Part shown: in pieces, positions 25,031-32,208 of the stretch | Layout: every line of letters begins with the position of its first letter | How positions within the stretch are numbered: position 1 is the stretch's first letter | Origin: Streptomyces sp. BV286 | Lineage (GTDB): Bacteria; Actinomycetota; Actinomycetes; Streptomycetales; Streptomycetaceae | Assembly (NCBI RefSeq): GCF_019090165.1 | Contig: NZ_JAHRIB010000106.1 | Span: 28,392-92,391, forward strand | DNA length: 64,000 nucleotides | Direction of reading: 5' to 3' | The notes under the pieces: model-generated | The model's database searches: none | Told to the model about the DNA's origin: nothing | Seen by the model: the letters and a program-made list of their open reading frames with translations, nothing else | Translations under genes and position numbers: made by a program

Positions 25031-25408
25031 TCACAGGCGGCGGAGCGCCTCCGGCCAGTCCAGCGGGAGTTCGTCCGCCTTCACCGTCCAGCTCACGAAC
25101 TTCGCGTCCCGCATCTGGGGGCCGAGGCCACGGGCGGTCGGCGCGTGGGTGCCGGAACGGGAGAAGGCCTTGAGCGCGGCGGGCGACTCCCAGGCGGACA
25201 GGGTCCAGAAGGTCCGCCGCAGAGGTGCTGCCTTCAGTGTGGCTCCGTACGCGCCGGGCGCCCTGCTCACCTGCCGCCAGACGGCCGGCGTCCTGGCGAA
25301 GAACTTCAGTGCGCCCCAGAGGGTGCGGGTCTCGAAGCGGGAGGCGAAGACGTGCACCTCCGCGCCCTGCGGCGGTGTGTTCGGCACGGTCCAGGGGAGG
25401 GTGGGCAC
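25031..25408 (-). CDS. DUF3291-like (ABM-fold) small protein
   Basis: A 125-residue protein: MPTLPWTVPNTPPQGAEVHVFASRFETRTLWGALKFF, then a middle with RRTFWTLSAWESPAALKAFSRSGTHAP and an end with WTVKADELPLDWPEALRRL. This pattern fits the DUF3291/spheroidene-monooxygenase-like group within the dimeric alpha-beta barrel (ABM) superfamily, whose members bind haem or aromatic compounds. No active-site residue can be named. It stands between the murB gene and an MFS transporter with hairpins on both sides, so it is probably transcribed alone. Confidence 0.65.
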   Translation of the reverse strand: MPTLPWTVPNTPPQGAEVHVFASRFETRTLWGALKFFARTPAVWRQVSRAPGAYGATLKAAPLRRTFWTLSAWESPAALKAFSRSGTHAPTARGLGPQMRDAKFVSWTVKADELPLDWPEALRRL

Positions 25409-25483
25409 GGCCGGTCTCCTTTCGGTCGGAATTCCGGGCTCATGGGGAGTGGATCGCAGGTGGCTCGCCGTGTCCGGGCTCGC

Positions 25484-25564
25484 ACTCGGATACGCGTTCG
25501 TATCCGAGTCCGGGCCCGGATCTGCCCGACTGCGGAGCCGGTTCGGACCGTTTCCGCAGTCGGG
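25484..25564 (-). terminator. Two hairpins downstream of the MFS transporter gene
   Basis: A perfect 12-bp stem (25525-25536 with 25553-25564) starts nine bases after the transporter stop, and a second 11-bp stem (25484-25494 with 25499-25509) follows. Confidence 0.75.
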
Positions 25565-25573
25565 CTCGCGGAT

Positions 25574-27013
25574 TCAGCTCGACACCGTCTCCAGCACCCG
25601 CTCCGGCGCCTCCACGCCCTCCTCCGGCGCTGTCCTGCCCCGGCGACCCGGCATGCAGAGCGCCGCCGCACCCGCCACGGCCACCGCGGCGGAGCCGACC
25701 CACAGGGCCGGCCGGAGGCCGTCCACGAAGGTCTGCGGAGTCTCGTAGCCGCCCTGGGCGGCGAAGATCGAGGCCATCACCGCGATACCGAGCGCCCCGC
25801 CGACCTCGCGCAGCGCGTTGTTGGCACCGGACGCGATTCCCTGCTCCTGCTGCAGGACGCTGGACATGACCAGGCTGGAGGCGGGAGCGAAGAAGAGGGA
25901 CATGCCGATTCCGCTGATGATCAGGGCGGGAAGCTGCGCGGTGTACGAGGTGTCGGACTCGACCACGAGGGCGAACCAGCCGAGTCCGACGGCCTGCAGG
26001 AACAGGCCCACGGCGACGACGGGCCGGCCGCCGATCCGGTCGGAGAGATAGCCCGCGATGGGCGCGACGATCATCGGCATACCGGTCCACGGCAGCATCC
26101 GCAGTCCCGCCTCGGTGGGCGAGTAGCCGAGCACGCCCTGCATGTACTGGCTGAGCAGGAAGATCGAGCCGAACATCCCTAGGAACATCAGCAGGCTCGC
26201 CGCGTTGATCCCGGCGAAGGCGCGGTTCCGGAAGAGCCTCATCGGCAGCATCGGGTTCTTGGCGTGCACCCCGTGGAGTACGAAGCCGACGAGGAGGGCC
26301 GTCCCTCCGATCAGAGCCAGCAGGATCACCCCGTCGGTCCAGCCGACGACGGGGGCGCGGACCAGTCCGTACACGATCCCGAAGAGGCCGCCGCTGGCGA
26401 GCAGGGTGCCGCGGATGTCGAGCGGGGCGCCGGAACCGAACGACTCCGACAGACGCATCCGGGCCAGCGGCAGCAGGGCGAGGCCCAGCGGAACGTTCAG
26501 CCAGAAGATCCACTGCCAGGAGAGGTGTTCGGTGAGGCTGCCTCCGATGAGCGGCCCCGAGGCGACCGCGAGACCGTTGACGGCACCCCAGATCCCGTAC
26601 GCCATCCCGCGCTTGGCGGCCGGTACGGCGGCCGTGAGCAGGGTCAGCGTCAGCGGCATCATGATGGCCGCGCCGACGCCCTGGACGGCGCGGGCGGCGA
26701 TCAGTGAGTCGATGCCGGGCGCCATGGCCGCGGCGGCGGACGCTCCGGTGAACACGGCGATGCCGACGATGAAGAGCCGGCGGCGGCCGAACCGGTCGCC
26801 GAGGGCCGCGCCGAACATCAGCAGTACGGCGAAGGTGAGCGTGTAGGCGCTCACGGTCCATTCCAGGTCGTCGAGTCCGCCTCCGAAGTCCTCACGGATC
26901 GAGGGCAGGGCGGTGGTGACGACGAGGTTGTCCAGGGCCGCCATGAATCCGGCGACGCTGGTGATGACGAGGGCCCAGACGGCTCCCCCGCGACGTTCCT
27001 TCTGCTGTGACAT
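25574..27013 (-). CDS. MFS drug/proton antiporter (DHA2 type)
   Basis: A 479-residue membrane protein with about 14 hydrophobic spans, the EmrB/QacA (DHA2) pattern. Span 1 carries MAALDNLVVTTALPSI, the loop after span 2 GDRFGRRRLFI (MFS motif A), and span 5 the antiporter motif C region ASGPLIGGSLTEHLSWQWIFWLN. Such pumps export drugs or cell products using the proton gradient. A TetR regulator lies directly upstream on the same strand, and matching inverted repeats precede both genes, so the pump is very likely induced by its substrate through that repressor. Substrate unknown. Confidence 0.9.
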   Translation of the reverse strand: MSQQKERRGGAVWALVITSVAGFMAALDNLVVTTALPSIREDFGGGLDDLEWTVSAYTLTFAVLLMFGAALGDRFGRRRLFIVGIAVFTGASAAAAMAPGIDSLIAARAVQGVGAAIMMPLTLTLLTAAVPAAKRGMAYGIWGAVNGLAVASGPLIGGSLTEHLSWQWIFWLNVPLGLALLPLARMRLSESFGSGAPLDIRGTLLASGGLFGIVYGLVRAPVVGWTDGVILLALIGGTALLVGFVLHGVHAKNPMLPMRLFRNRAFAGINAASLLMFLGMFGSIFLLSQYMQGVLGYSPTEAGLRMLPWTGMPMIVAPIAGYLSDRIGGRPVVAVGLFLQAVGLGWFALVVESDTSYTAQLPALIISGIGMSLFFAPASSLVMSSVLQQEQGIASGANNALREVGGALGIAVMASIFAAQGGYETPQTFVDGLRPALWVGSAAVAVAGAAALCMPGRRGRTAPEEGVEAPERVLETVSS

Positions 27014-27043
27014 CGCTCCCCCAGCGGGTGATCGCTACCGTTG

Positions 27044-27063
27044 ATTAGTTATTGATGACTAAC
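27044..27063. promoter_or_regulatory. TetR operator before the MFS gene
   Basis: Inverted repeat with TTAGT (27045-27049) and ACTAA (27058-27062) arms around an 8-base centre. It matches the site at 27697-27716 in arms and in the ATTGA core when that site is read on the other strand. Confidence 0.7.
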
Positions 27064-27118
27064 TTTTGCGGTCATGAAAGTGCGGTTCTCTCCGCCGCAC
27101 TCGCTCCGGCGTTCCTGT

Positions 27119-27688
27119 TCAGTGCTCGAGCCGTCCCTTGCTCCGGGCCGAGGGGTAGAGCCCCTCCCACACCCGGTGCTGGGGATCGAAGCCCATGGCC
27201 ACCAGGCAGTTGATGAGCATCCCGTAGGCCATGAAGGTCGTGGTGTCGTTCGCGTCGGCGCCGAGCGGCAGGTGGACGGTGTCCCACAGCCGCATCCAGC
27301 CGGCCCGTACTGTCTCGCCGAGCTCGTGGTCGCCCGCCTGCTCGGCGGCCGCCACCGCGACGTACATCTGCATCTGCATCAGCAGCCGCTCGGGCTCCTC
27401 GGCGATGACCTTGGTGTAGGCGTCCGCCATGGAGTGCAGGGCCTCTTCGCCCTCCAGGCCCTTGGCGGCCTCCTCGAACGTGAGCCTGGAGTTCTCGAGG
27501 GAACGCTCGGCCGCCGCGAGGAAGATCGCCTTCTTGTCGGGGAAGAGCCGGAAGAGATACGGCTGTGAGACGCCCACCCGCTTGGCGATCGCCTCGGTGG
27601 ACGTGCCGTTGTAGCCGCCCCGCGCGAACTCGCTCATCGCGGCGCGAATGACGCTCTCGCGCCTCTCTTCAGCACTCATCCTGACCAT
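27119..27688 (-). CDS. TetR-family transcriptional regulator
   Basis: A 189-residue repressor. The helix-turn-helix lies in residues about 10-55 (SVIRAAMSEFARGGYNGTSTEAIAKRVGVSQPYLFRLFPDKKAIF in outline), followed by an all-helical ligand/dimer domain with LMQMQMYVAVAAAEQ. It is transcribed toward the MFS gene with a 105-base gap. The inverted repeat at 27697-27716, nine bases before its start, indicates autoregulation, and the second copy before the pump indicates direct control. The ATG at 27688 leaves almost no leader after that operator; the ATG three codons on is equally possible. Confidence 0.92.
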   Translation of the reverse strand: MVRMSAEERRESVIRAAMSEFARGGYNGTSTEAIAKRVGVSQPYLFRLFPDKKAIFLAAAERSLENSRLTFEEAAKGLEGEEALHSMADAYTKVIAEEPERLLMQMQMYVAVAAAEQAGDHELGETVRAGWMRLWDTVHLPLGADANDTTTFMAYGMLINCLVAMGFDPQHRVWEGLYPSARSKGRLEH

Positions 27689-27696
27689 GCGACCAA

Positions 27697-27716
27697 GTTA
27701 GTACTCAATCACTAAC
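27697..27716. promoter_or_regulatory. TetR operator before its own gene
   Basis: Inverted repeat with TTAGT and ACTAA arms around an 8-base centre, nine bases upstream of the tetR start. It is one of two matching sites flanking the regulator gene. Confidence 0.7.
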
Positions 27717-27765
27717 TAAGTCAAGCGGGTGGGGACAGGGGGATGCGGAAGCGGGCGAGGACCGC

Positions 27766-27809
27766 CACAGGTAAGGGGCGTCCGCAATGGCGGACGCCCC
27801 TTACCTGTG
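27766..27809 (-). terminator. Terminator of the rpmG-hadAB group
   Basis: A perfect 20-bp stem (27766-27785 with 27790-27809) with a 4-base loop, flanked by a further 8-bp outer pairing (27745-27752 with 27809-27816). It lies 26 bases past the hadB stop. Confidence 0.88.
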
Positions 27810-27835
27810 CTTCCGCGGATGCGGCTCTCGGGCGG

Positions 27836-28264
27836 TCAGGCCAGTCGCACGACGGCCCGGGACATGCCGAGCACCTTCTGGCCCGCGCTCATCGCGACGA
27901 GGTCGACGCGCACGGTGTTGTCGTCGAGCTTGGCCGCGACCTTGCCGCTGACCTCGATCGTGGCTCCCTCGTCGTCGTTCGGGACGACGACGGGCTTCGT
28001 GAAGCGGACGCCGTACTCGACCACCGCGCCGGGGTCGCCGATCCAGTCGGTGACGACCCGGATCGCTTCGGCCATGGTGAACATGCCGTGCGCGATGACG
28101 TCAGGCAGGCCGACGTCCTTGGCGAACTTCTCGTTCCAGTGGATCGGGTTGAAGTCCCCCGAGGCGCCCGCGTACTGGACGAGCGTGGCGCGGGTCACGC
28201 CGAAGCTCTGGGCCGGCAGCTCGGTGCCGACCTCGACGTCGTCGTACGAGATCTTCGCGGTCAT
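27836..28264 (-). CDS. hadB: MaoC-like (R)-hydroxyacyl dehydratase, HadB type
   Basis: A 142-residue hot-dog-fold protein. The hydratase motif GDFNPIHWNEKFAKDVG (about residues 36-52) carries the catalytic Asp/His pair of (R)-specific enoyl hydratases, and the C-terminal half (VEYGVRFTKPVVVPNDDEG) is typical of the family. With HadA it should form a heterodimer that hydrates or dehydrates acyl-CoA/ACP. In mycobacteria HadAB is the dehydratase of the FAS-II mycolic acid pathway; streptomycetes make no mycolates, so here a role in ordinary or branched fatty acid metabolism is inferred. It starts four bases after hadA. Confidence 0.88.
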   Translation of the reverse strand: MTAKISYDDVEVGTELPAQSFGVTRATLVQYAGASGDFNPIHWNEKFAKDVGLPDVIAHGMFTMAEAIRVVTDWIGDPGAVVEYGVRFTKPVVVPNDDEGATIEVSGKVAAKLDDNTVRVDLVAMSAGQKVLGMSRAVVRLA

Positions 28265-28268
28265 CTGT

Positions 28269-28721
28269 TCAGGCCCCCTCGGCCGCGCGGGACACGAGCT
28301 TGGTCCAGGCGGTCACCACGTGCTCGCCCGCCTCGTCGTGGACCTCGCCGCGGATGTCCAGGATGTCGTTGCCCGCCAGCGACTTGATCGCCTCGATGGT
28401 GGACGTGACCGTGAGCCGGTCTCCCGCGCGCACCGGGCGGCGGTGGACGAACTTCTGGTCGCCGTGCACGACCCGGCTGTAGTCGAGACCCAGCTGCGGG
28501 TCCCGGACGACCTGTCCCGCGGCCTTGAAGGTGATCGAGAACACGAAGGTCGGCGGGGCGATCACGTCGGGGTGGCCGTGGGCCTTGGCGGCCTCCGGGT
28601 CCGTGTAGACGGGGTTGAGGTCCCCCACCGCCTCCGCGAACTCACGGATCTTCTCCCTGCCGACCTCGTACGGGTCGGTGGGCGGGTAGGACCGCCCCAC
28701 GAAGGACTGGTCGAGCGCCAT
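28269..28721 (-). CDS. hadA: HadA-like MaoC N-terminal dehydratase subunit
   Basis: A 150-residue hot-dog protein lacking the catalytic Asp/His motif that its partner HadB carries, the pattern seen in the HadA subunit: ALDQSFVGRSYPPTDPYEVGREKIREFAEAVGDLNPVYTD, then PPTFVFSITFKAAGQVV and VHGDQKFVHRRPVRAGD. HadA normally supplies the acyl-chain tunnel and HadB the active site. The ATG at 28721 follows a near-perfect AGGAGGT ribosome site. It lies between rpmG and hadB, the same order as rpmG2-hadA-hadB in mycobacteria. Confidence 0.88.
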   Translation of the reverse strand: MALDQSFVGRSYPPTDPYEVGREKIREFAEAVGDLNPVYTDPEAAKAHGHPDVIAPPTFVFSITFKAAGQVVRDPQLGLDYSRVVHGDQKFVHRRPVRAGDRLTVTSTIEAIKSLAGNDILDIRGEVHDEAGEHVVTAWTKLVSRAAEGA

Positions 28722-28761
28722 CGGCTCGGCACCTCCTGGTTCGCAGCTGGTGTTAACGACG

Positions 28762-28795
28762 CGAGGCCGCCCCCCAACCACAGGGGACGGCCTCG
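28762..28795 (-). terminator. Hairpin between rpmG and hadA
   Basis: An 8-bp outer stem (28762-28769 with 28788-28795) with additional inner C/G pairing, 15 bases past the rpmG stop. It may end the rpmG message or only weaken read-through into hadAB. Confidence 0.6.
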
Positions 28796-28810
28796 TGTAC
28801 GAGCCTGAAA

Positions 28811-28975
28811 TTATCGCGTTTCGCGGTGCGCGGTGTGCGCGTTGCAACGCGGGCAGTGCTTTTTCATCTCCAGTCGGTCCGGGTTGTTACGCCGGTTCTT
28901 CTTGGTGATGTAGTTCCGCTCCTTGCACTCCACGCAGGCCAGCGTGATCTTCGGGCGGACGTCGGTGGCAGCCAC
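28811..28975 (-). CDS. rpmG: 50S ribosomal protein L33 (zinc-binding form)
   Basis: L33 of 54 residues: [30 protein letters not shown] and an end with [14 protein letters not shown]. The two CxxC pairs make this the zinc-containing (C+) type. Streptomycetes usually keep a second, cysteine-free L33 used when zinc is scarce; this copy is presumably the zinc-replete one. The GTG at 28973-28975 follows an AAGGAG ribosome site. It lies just after tRNA-Met and may share the tRNA transcript. Confidence 0.95.
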   Translation of the reverse strand: MAATDVRPKITLACVECKERNYITKKNRRNNPDRLEMKKHCPRCNAHTAHRETR

Positions 28976-29023
28976 TGGAGTGCTCCTTGACGAACGGATG
29001 GGACATGGACTAACGCATGAAAG

Positions 29024-29061
29024 AGTAGCCGATCGAAGGACCGACCCCACAATCGGCTACT
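29024..29061 (-). other. Hairpin between tRNA-Met and rpmG
   Basis: A 10-bp stem (29024-29033 with 29052-29061) begins six bases after the tRNA-Met 3' end. It could be a terminator or a processing signal separating the tRNA from the rpmG mRNA. Confidence 0.6.
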
Positions 29062-29066
29062 GTCAG

Positions 29067-29139
29067 TAGCGGTGACCGGACTTGAACCGGTGACACAGCG
29101 ATTATGAGCCGCTTGCTCTACCGACTGAGCTACACCGCT
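29067..29139 (-). tRNA. tRNA-Met (CAT, elongator)
   Basis: A 73-base cloverleaf with acceptor AGCGGTG/CACCGCT. The anticodon loop CTCATAA has anticodon CAT. The first acceptor pair A-T is matched, so it is the elongator and not the initiator form (which has an unpaired 1-72). No CCA is encoded. Confidence 0.95.
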
Positions 29140-29151
29140 GTGATGTGATCA

Positions 29152-29173
29152 GTTCCCGTCTTGCGACGGGAAC
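29152..29173 (-). other. Hairpin between tRNA-Thr and tRNA-Met
   Basis: A perfect 9-bp stem (29152-29160 with 29165-29173) with a 4-base loop in the spacer between two tRNAs on the same strand. It is probably a processing element. Confidence 0.55.
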
Positions 29174-29185
29174 CTCCCACACCGG

Positions 29186-29258
29186 AGCCCCAATACGGAA
29201 TCGAACCGTAGACCTTCTCCTTACCATGGAGACGCTCTACCGACTGAGCTATTGGGGC
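29186..29258 (-). tRNA. tRNA-Thr (GGT)
   Basis: A 73-base cloverleaf with acceptor GCCCCAA/TTGGGGC, anticodon stem TCTCC/GGAGA and loop ATGGTAA, anticodon GGT. No encoded CCA. It is the first of the tRNA-Thr, tRNA-Met, rpmG series. Confidence 0.95.
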
Positions 29259-29271
29259 GAGCGATGAAGAC

Positions 29272-29300
29272 ATTACACGCTCGGCCGCCGATCGCCCAAA
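29272..29300 (-). promoter_or_regulatory. Candidate promoter of the tRNA-Thr/tRNA-Met/rpmG series
   Basis: On the minus strand TTTGGG (29295-29300), 17-base spacer, TGTAAT (29272-29277), about 14 bases before the tRNA-Thr 5' end. The -10 is fair and the -35 weak. Confidence 0.45.
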
Positions 29301-29497
29301 TCCGTTTCGTGGCACCTGCCCCGGCCCGTTCCAGGGCGCTCTCGGGCCGTTCCGCACGCCCCTCGGGCACGACGGACCACACCGGTACGACTATTTCGCT
29401 CCTCCTCGATGCGCGCCGGTCGCCACCCTAGGCTCGACTCACGCTGCGTGATCTTGTGTCCCCTCCTGCGCAGCCGCCGCCGAGCCCCAGGAGCGCG

Positions 29498-30763
29498 ATG
29501 CCCGACAGCCAGCCGCAGCCGCCGCACTCCTCCTCGTCCTCGTCGGGCTCCGCGAGTTCGTCCGGCCGGAGCGGCAGCTCCGAGCTGCTGCTCTGCGGTG
29601 CGCGGCTCACCGACGGCCGGACCGTGGACGTGCGGCTGGCCGACGGGCGTATCGAGGCGGTCGGCACGGCCGGCAGCCTCACCGCGCACACCGCGCGCGT
29701 GGACCTGTCCGGCTACCTGCTCCTGCCGGCCCCGGCCGAGCCCCACGCCCACGGCGACACGGCCCTGTCGGCCGACGGCGAGGGCCCGGCCTCGTACGAG
29801 GGTCACGAGGTCCAGCGCCGTACGACCGAGGCCGCTCTCCTCCAACTCGGGCACGGCGCGACCGCCCTTCGGTCGCACGTGCGCGTGGGCGATGTGCAGG
29901 GGCTGGGCTCGATGGCGGCGGTCCTCCAGGCGCGGCGCGCGCTGCGGGGGCTGGCGGAGCTGACGGTCGTGGCGATGCCCCGGGTGCTGACCGGGCTCGC
30001 GGGGGCCGACGGGCTGGCGATGCTGCGGGACGCGGTGAAGATGGGCGCCTCCGTAGTGGGTGGTTGTCCAGATCTGGACCCCGACCCGACCGGGTATGTG
30101 GAGGCGGTTCTGGAGGTCGCCTCGGAGCAGGGCTGCCCCGTCGATCTGCACACGGACGGTGACGATCCCGCGCGGCTGGCACGGCTCGCGGCGATGGCGG
30201 GCGGGCTGCGGTCCCGGGTGACACTCGGTCCCTGTGGAGGGCTCGGGCGGCTGCCCTCGGAGGTGGCCTCGCGCTCGGCGGACCAGCTCGCCGCGGCCGG
30301 GGTGGCCGTCGTCTGCCTGCCCCAGGGCGGCTGTTCGGGTGTGGACCGCCGCGGGACGGCTCCGGTACGGCTGCTGCGGGCGGCCGGGGTACGGGTCGCG
30401 GCCGGGAGCGGCGCTCTCAGGGACGTGTCGAACCCCGTCGGGCGGGGGGATCCGTTGGAGGCGGCGTATCTGCTGGCCTCGCGGTACGGGCTGCGGGCCG
30501 CTGACGCGTACGACGCGGTGAGTTCGTCGGCGCGTGCGGTGCTCGGGCTGCCGGAGGTGCGTGTGGAGGCCGGATTCCCGGCGGAGTTGCTCGCGGTGCG
30601 CGGGGACCGGCTCGACGGTGCCCTGTCGCTGGCGTACAGCCGGATCGTCGTGCACCGGGGGCGCGTGGTGGCGCGGACGAGCGCGGTGCGGGAGTACTGC
30701 AACTCGGCGGCGGCCGTTGCGCTGGACCTGCCGCGCCAGGGGCGGACGGGCGAGTCGTCGTGA
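29498..30763 (+). CDS. Amidohydrolase-family protein with missing catalytic residues
   Basis: A 421-residue protein with the cytosine-deaminase-like amidohydrolase fold. A Ser-rich start precedes a composite beta domain and the metal motif EPHAHGDTAL (His83, His85), then VDLHTDG (His218). Compared with my memory of the family, the catalytic Glu after VDLHTD is Gly221, the SHC metal histidine is replaced in VTLGPCGGL (Pro245), and the GADN aspartate is replaced in AAGSGALRD (Gly305). The SNPVGRGDPLEAAYLLA motif remains. It may be inactive or bind substrate without turnover. The ATG at 29498 follows AGGAG. It stands alone, with a terminator after it. Confidence 0.75.
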   Translation: MPDSQPQPPHSSSSSSGSASSSGRSGSSELLLCGARLTDGRTVDVRLADGRIEAVGTAGSLTAHTARVDLSGYLLLPAPAEPHAHGDTALSADGEGPASYEGHEVQRRTTEAALLQLGHGATALRSHVRVGDVQGLGSMAAVLQARRALRGLAELTVVAMPRVLTGLAGADGLAMLRDAVKMGASVVGGCPDLDPDPTGYVEAVLEVASEQGCPVDLHTDGDDPARLARLAAMAGGLRSRVTLGPCGGLGRLPSEVASRSADQLAAAGVAVVCLPQGGCSGVDRRGTAPVRLLRAAGVRVAAGSGALRDVSNPVGRGDPLEAAYLLASRYGLRAADAYDAVSSSARAVLGLPEVRVEAGFPAELLAVRGDRLDGALSLAYSRIVVHRGRVVARTSAVREYCNSAAAVALDLPRQGRTGESS

Positions 30764-30811
30764 GGGCGGGCCGGAGGAGTTGGCGGGTGGGGAACCGGTA
30801 GGCGAGGCGCC

Positions 30812-30884
30812 GGTGGACGACACACACACGCACGCGTGGCGGGATCCGGTAGACGACACACACACGCGCGCGTGGAGGGATTCC
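30812..30884. repeat. Two tandem copies of a ~36-base repeat
   Basis: Copies 30812-30847 and 30848-30884 share a GACGACACACACACG core followed by CGCGTGG and GGGAT(T)CC. They sit just past the amidohydrolase gene and run into a hairpin whose loop repeats the ACACGCGCGTGG motif. Confidence 0.75.
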
Positions 30885-30886
30885 GT

Positions 30887-30926
30887 GGCCAACACCCCTC
30901 CACACGCGCGTGGAGGGGTGTTGGCC
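30887..30926 (+). terminator. Terminator between the amidohydrolase and lipoprotein genes
   Basis: A perfect 17-bp stem (30887-30903 with 30910-30926) with loop ACGCGC. The genes on either side converge, so it can serve both strands. Confidence 0.85.
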
Positions 30927-30996
30927 CCGTCACGCGCGTGTGTTGCCGTCATCGTGAGTCCGTGTGCCGAGGTGACCGGCGGCAGGGCTCGGTCTG

Positions 30997-32088
30997 TCAG
31001 AAACCGCTCAGCAGGCCGCTGGTGAAGGGGTTGCCCGGGCCGCCGAACTCGTCCGCGGGCATCTTCGTGGCGCCGGACGGGGCACTGATGTCGTCCGCCT
31101 CGCCAAACTTGACCACCAGGGGAAGCCTGGCGCCCTTCGCGTCTTCCGCGAGGGCTGCGAGGTCGACGGAGATGCGGGTCAGATCACCGTTCTTCAGAGA
31201 GAAGTCGACGGCGACCTTCTTGTCCGGAGCGTCCTTCAAGTCCTTGTCGGTGGGCAGTTCGGTGCCCGTCGGCAGGTCGTCGGCGAACGGCCGCAGCTTG
31301 TCCATGACACCGGTGAGCAGGTCGCGGAAGGAGGCCTTGGCGACGATCCGTTCGACACCGTCGCTGCCTCCCTTGTTGCTGAAGGTGACCTCGCGGGCGA
31401 CGACCGACCGTACGGCCTTGAGGATCTTCTGCTGGGTCTTGGTGTCGATCTCGTCGGACCCGTCGGTTCCCGCGGACCCGCCGTCGGCCTTGTCCGAGCC
31501 GGAGGCGTCCTTCGCGGCGCGGTCGAGCTCACGGTTGTCGACCTTGACCCACTTGCCCTCAAGCACCTGCTTGAACTGCTCCTCGCCCTTGGGCAGTTCG
31601 TCGGCGGACGGCACGGGGAAGCCCATGGCGTCACCGACCGCCTTCATGTCGGCGCGGTAGTACGTGTAGTTGCCGACGAGCCGGTATTCGGCGAGGACAC
31701 CGTCGGGTCCCGAGACCGCCACACCCGTACCGACGAGATCCTTCTCACCCGAGTCGGCGAGCGGCTTGCGCGACTCGACGGACACCTTGACCTTCACCTG
31801 GGTGAAGAGCTCCGCGAGCTCCGGCGGCATCTCGTCGCCGGGCTCCGCCGCTCCGGCCAACTTCGTGAGTGCGGAGGGCTTGGCGTCGAGCCCGAACTCG
31901 AAGGCCAGCGACTTCTTTTCGCCGAGCCCCTCGAAGGCCTGGTCCACCTTCTGACCGGCGGTGAGGTTCTCGACCGTGCCGCAGGCGGCCGTGCCGGCTG
32001 CCAGGACGGTGACGCAGCCGACCGCTGCGAGAGTCCCGCGTATGACAGGGCGCTTGCGGGCGGCGGGGGTCTTGCTCGTGGCGGTGAT
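30997..32088 (-). CDS. Lipoprotein (LppX/LprG-like) with apparent ATC start
   Basis: The reading frame gives a 363-residue lipoprotein: basic N-terminus (TSKTPAARKRPVIRG), hydrophobic segment, lipobox AAGTAAC, then a body similar in style to LppX/LprG-type proteins (about residues 48-363) with an Asp/Ser/Gly-rich middle (near SGSDKADGGSAGTDGSDE). No ATG, GTG or TTG lies in frame between the upstream stop and the signal peptide. An AAGGAG ribosome site is placed six bases before an ATC codon (32086-32088), which I take as start. The first GTG (31945-31947) would delete the signal peptide and lipobox. It is related in plan to the two lipoproteins at 15575-17476. Confidence 0.65.
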   Translation of the reverse strand: MTATSKTPAARKRPVIRGTLAAVGCVTVLAAGTAACGTVENLTAGQKVDQAFEGLGEKKSLAFEFGLDAKPSALTKLAGAAEPGDEMPPELAELFTQVKVKVSVESRKPLADSGEKDLVGTGVAVSGPDGVLAEYRLVGNYTYYRADMKAVGDAMGFPVPSADELPKGEEQFKQVLEGKWVKVDNRELDRAAKDASGSDKADGGSAGTDGSDEIDTKTQQKILKAVRSVVAREVTFSNKGGSDGVERIVAKASFRDLLTGVMDKLRPFADDLPTGTELPTDKDLKDAPDKKVAVDFSLKNGDLTRISVDLAALAEDAKGARLPLVVKFGEADDISAPSGATKMPADEFGGPGNPFTSGLLSGF

Positions 32089-32208
32089 GACGGTCTCCTT
32101 ATGACGCCCGACGGCGTCCCCTTCGTACAGCGTGAACGTTCATGAGACTCACGAGTTATCCACAGGGTTGTGCGGCGCGTGGGTCCATCCGGGCGTACGG
32201 TCGGAATC

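Noticed and set aside
27119..28264. hadC next to hadB
   Set aside because: Downstream of hadB there is a strong terminator and then a TetR gene. No third hot-dog protein is present.
30887..30926. Long hairpin and flanking repeats as an insertion-sequence end
   Set aside because: No transposase and no target duplication. The perfect stem directly after a stop codon is better explained as a terminator.
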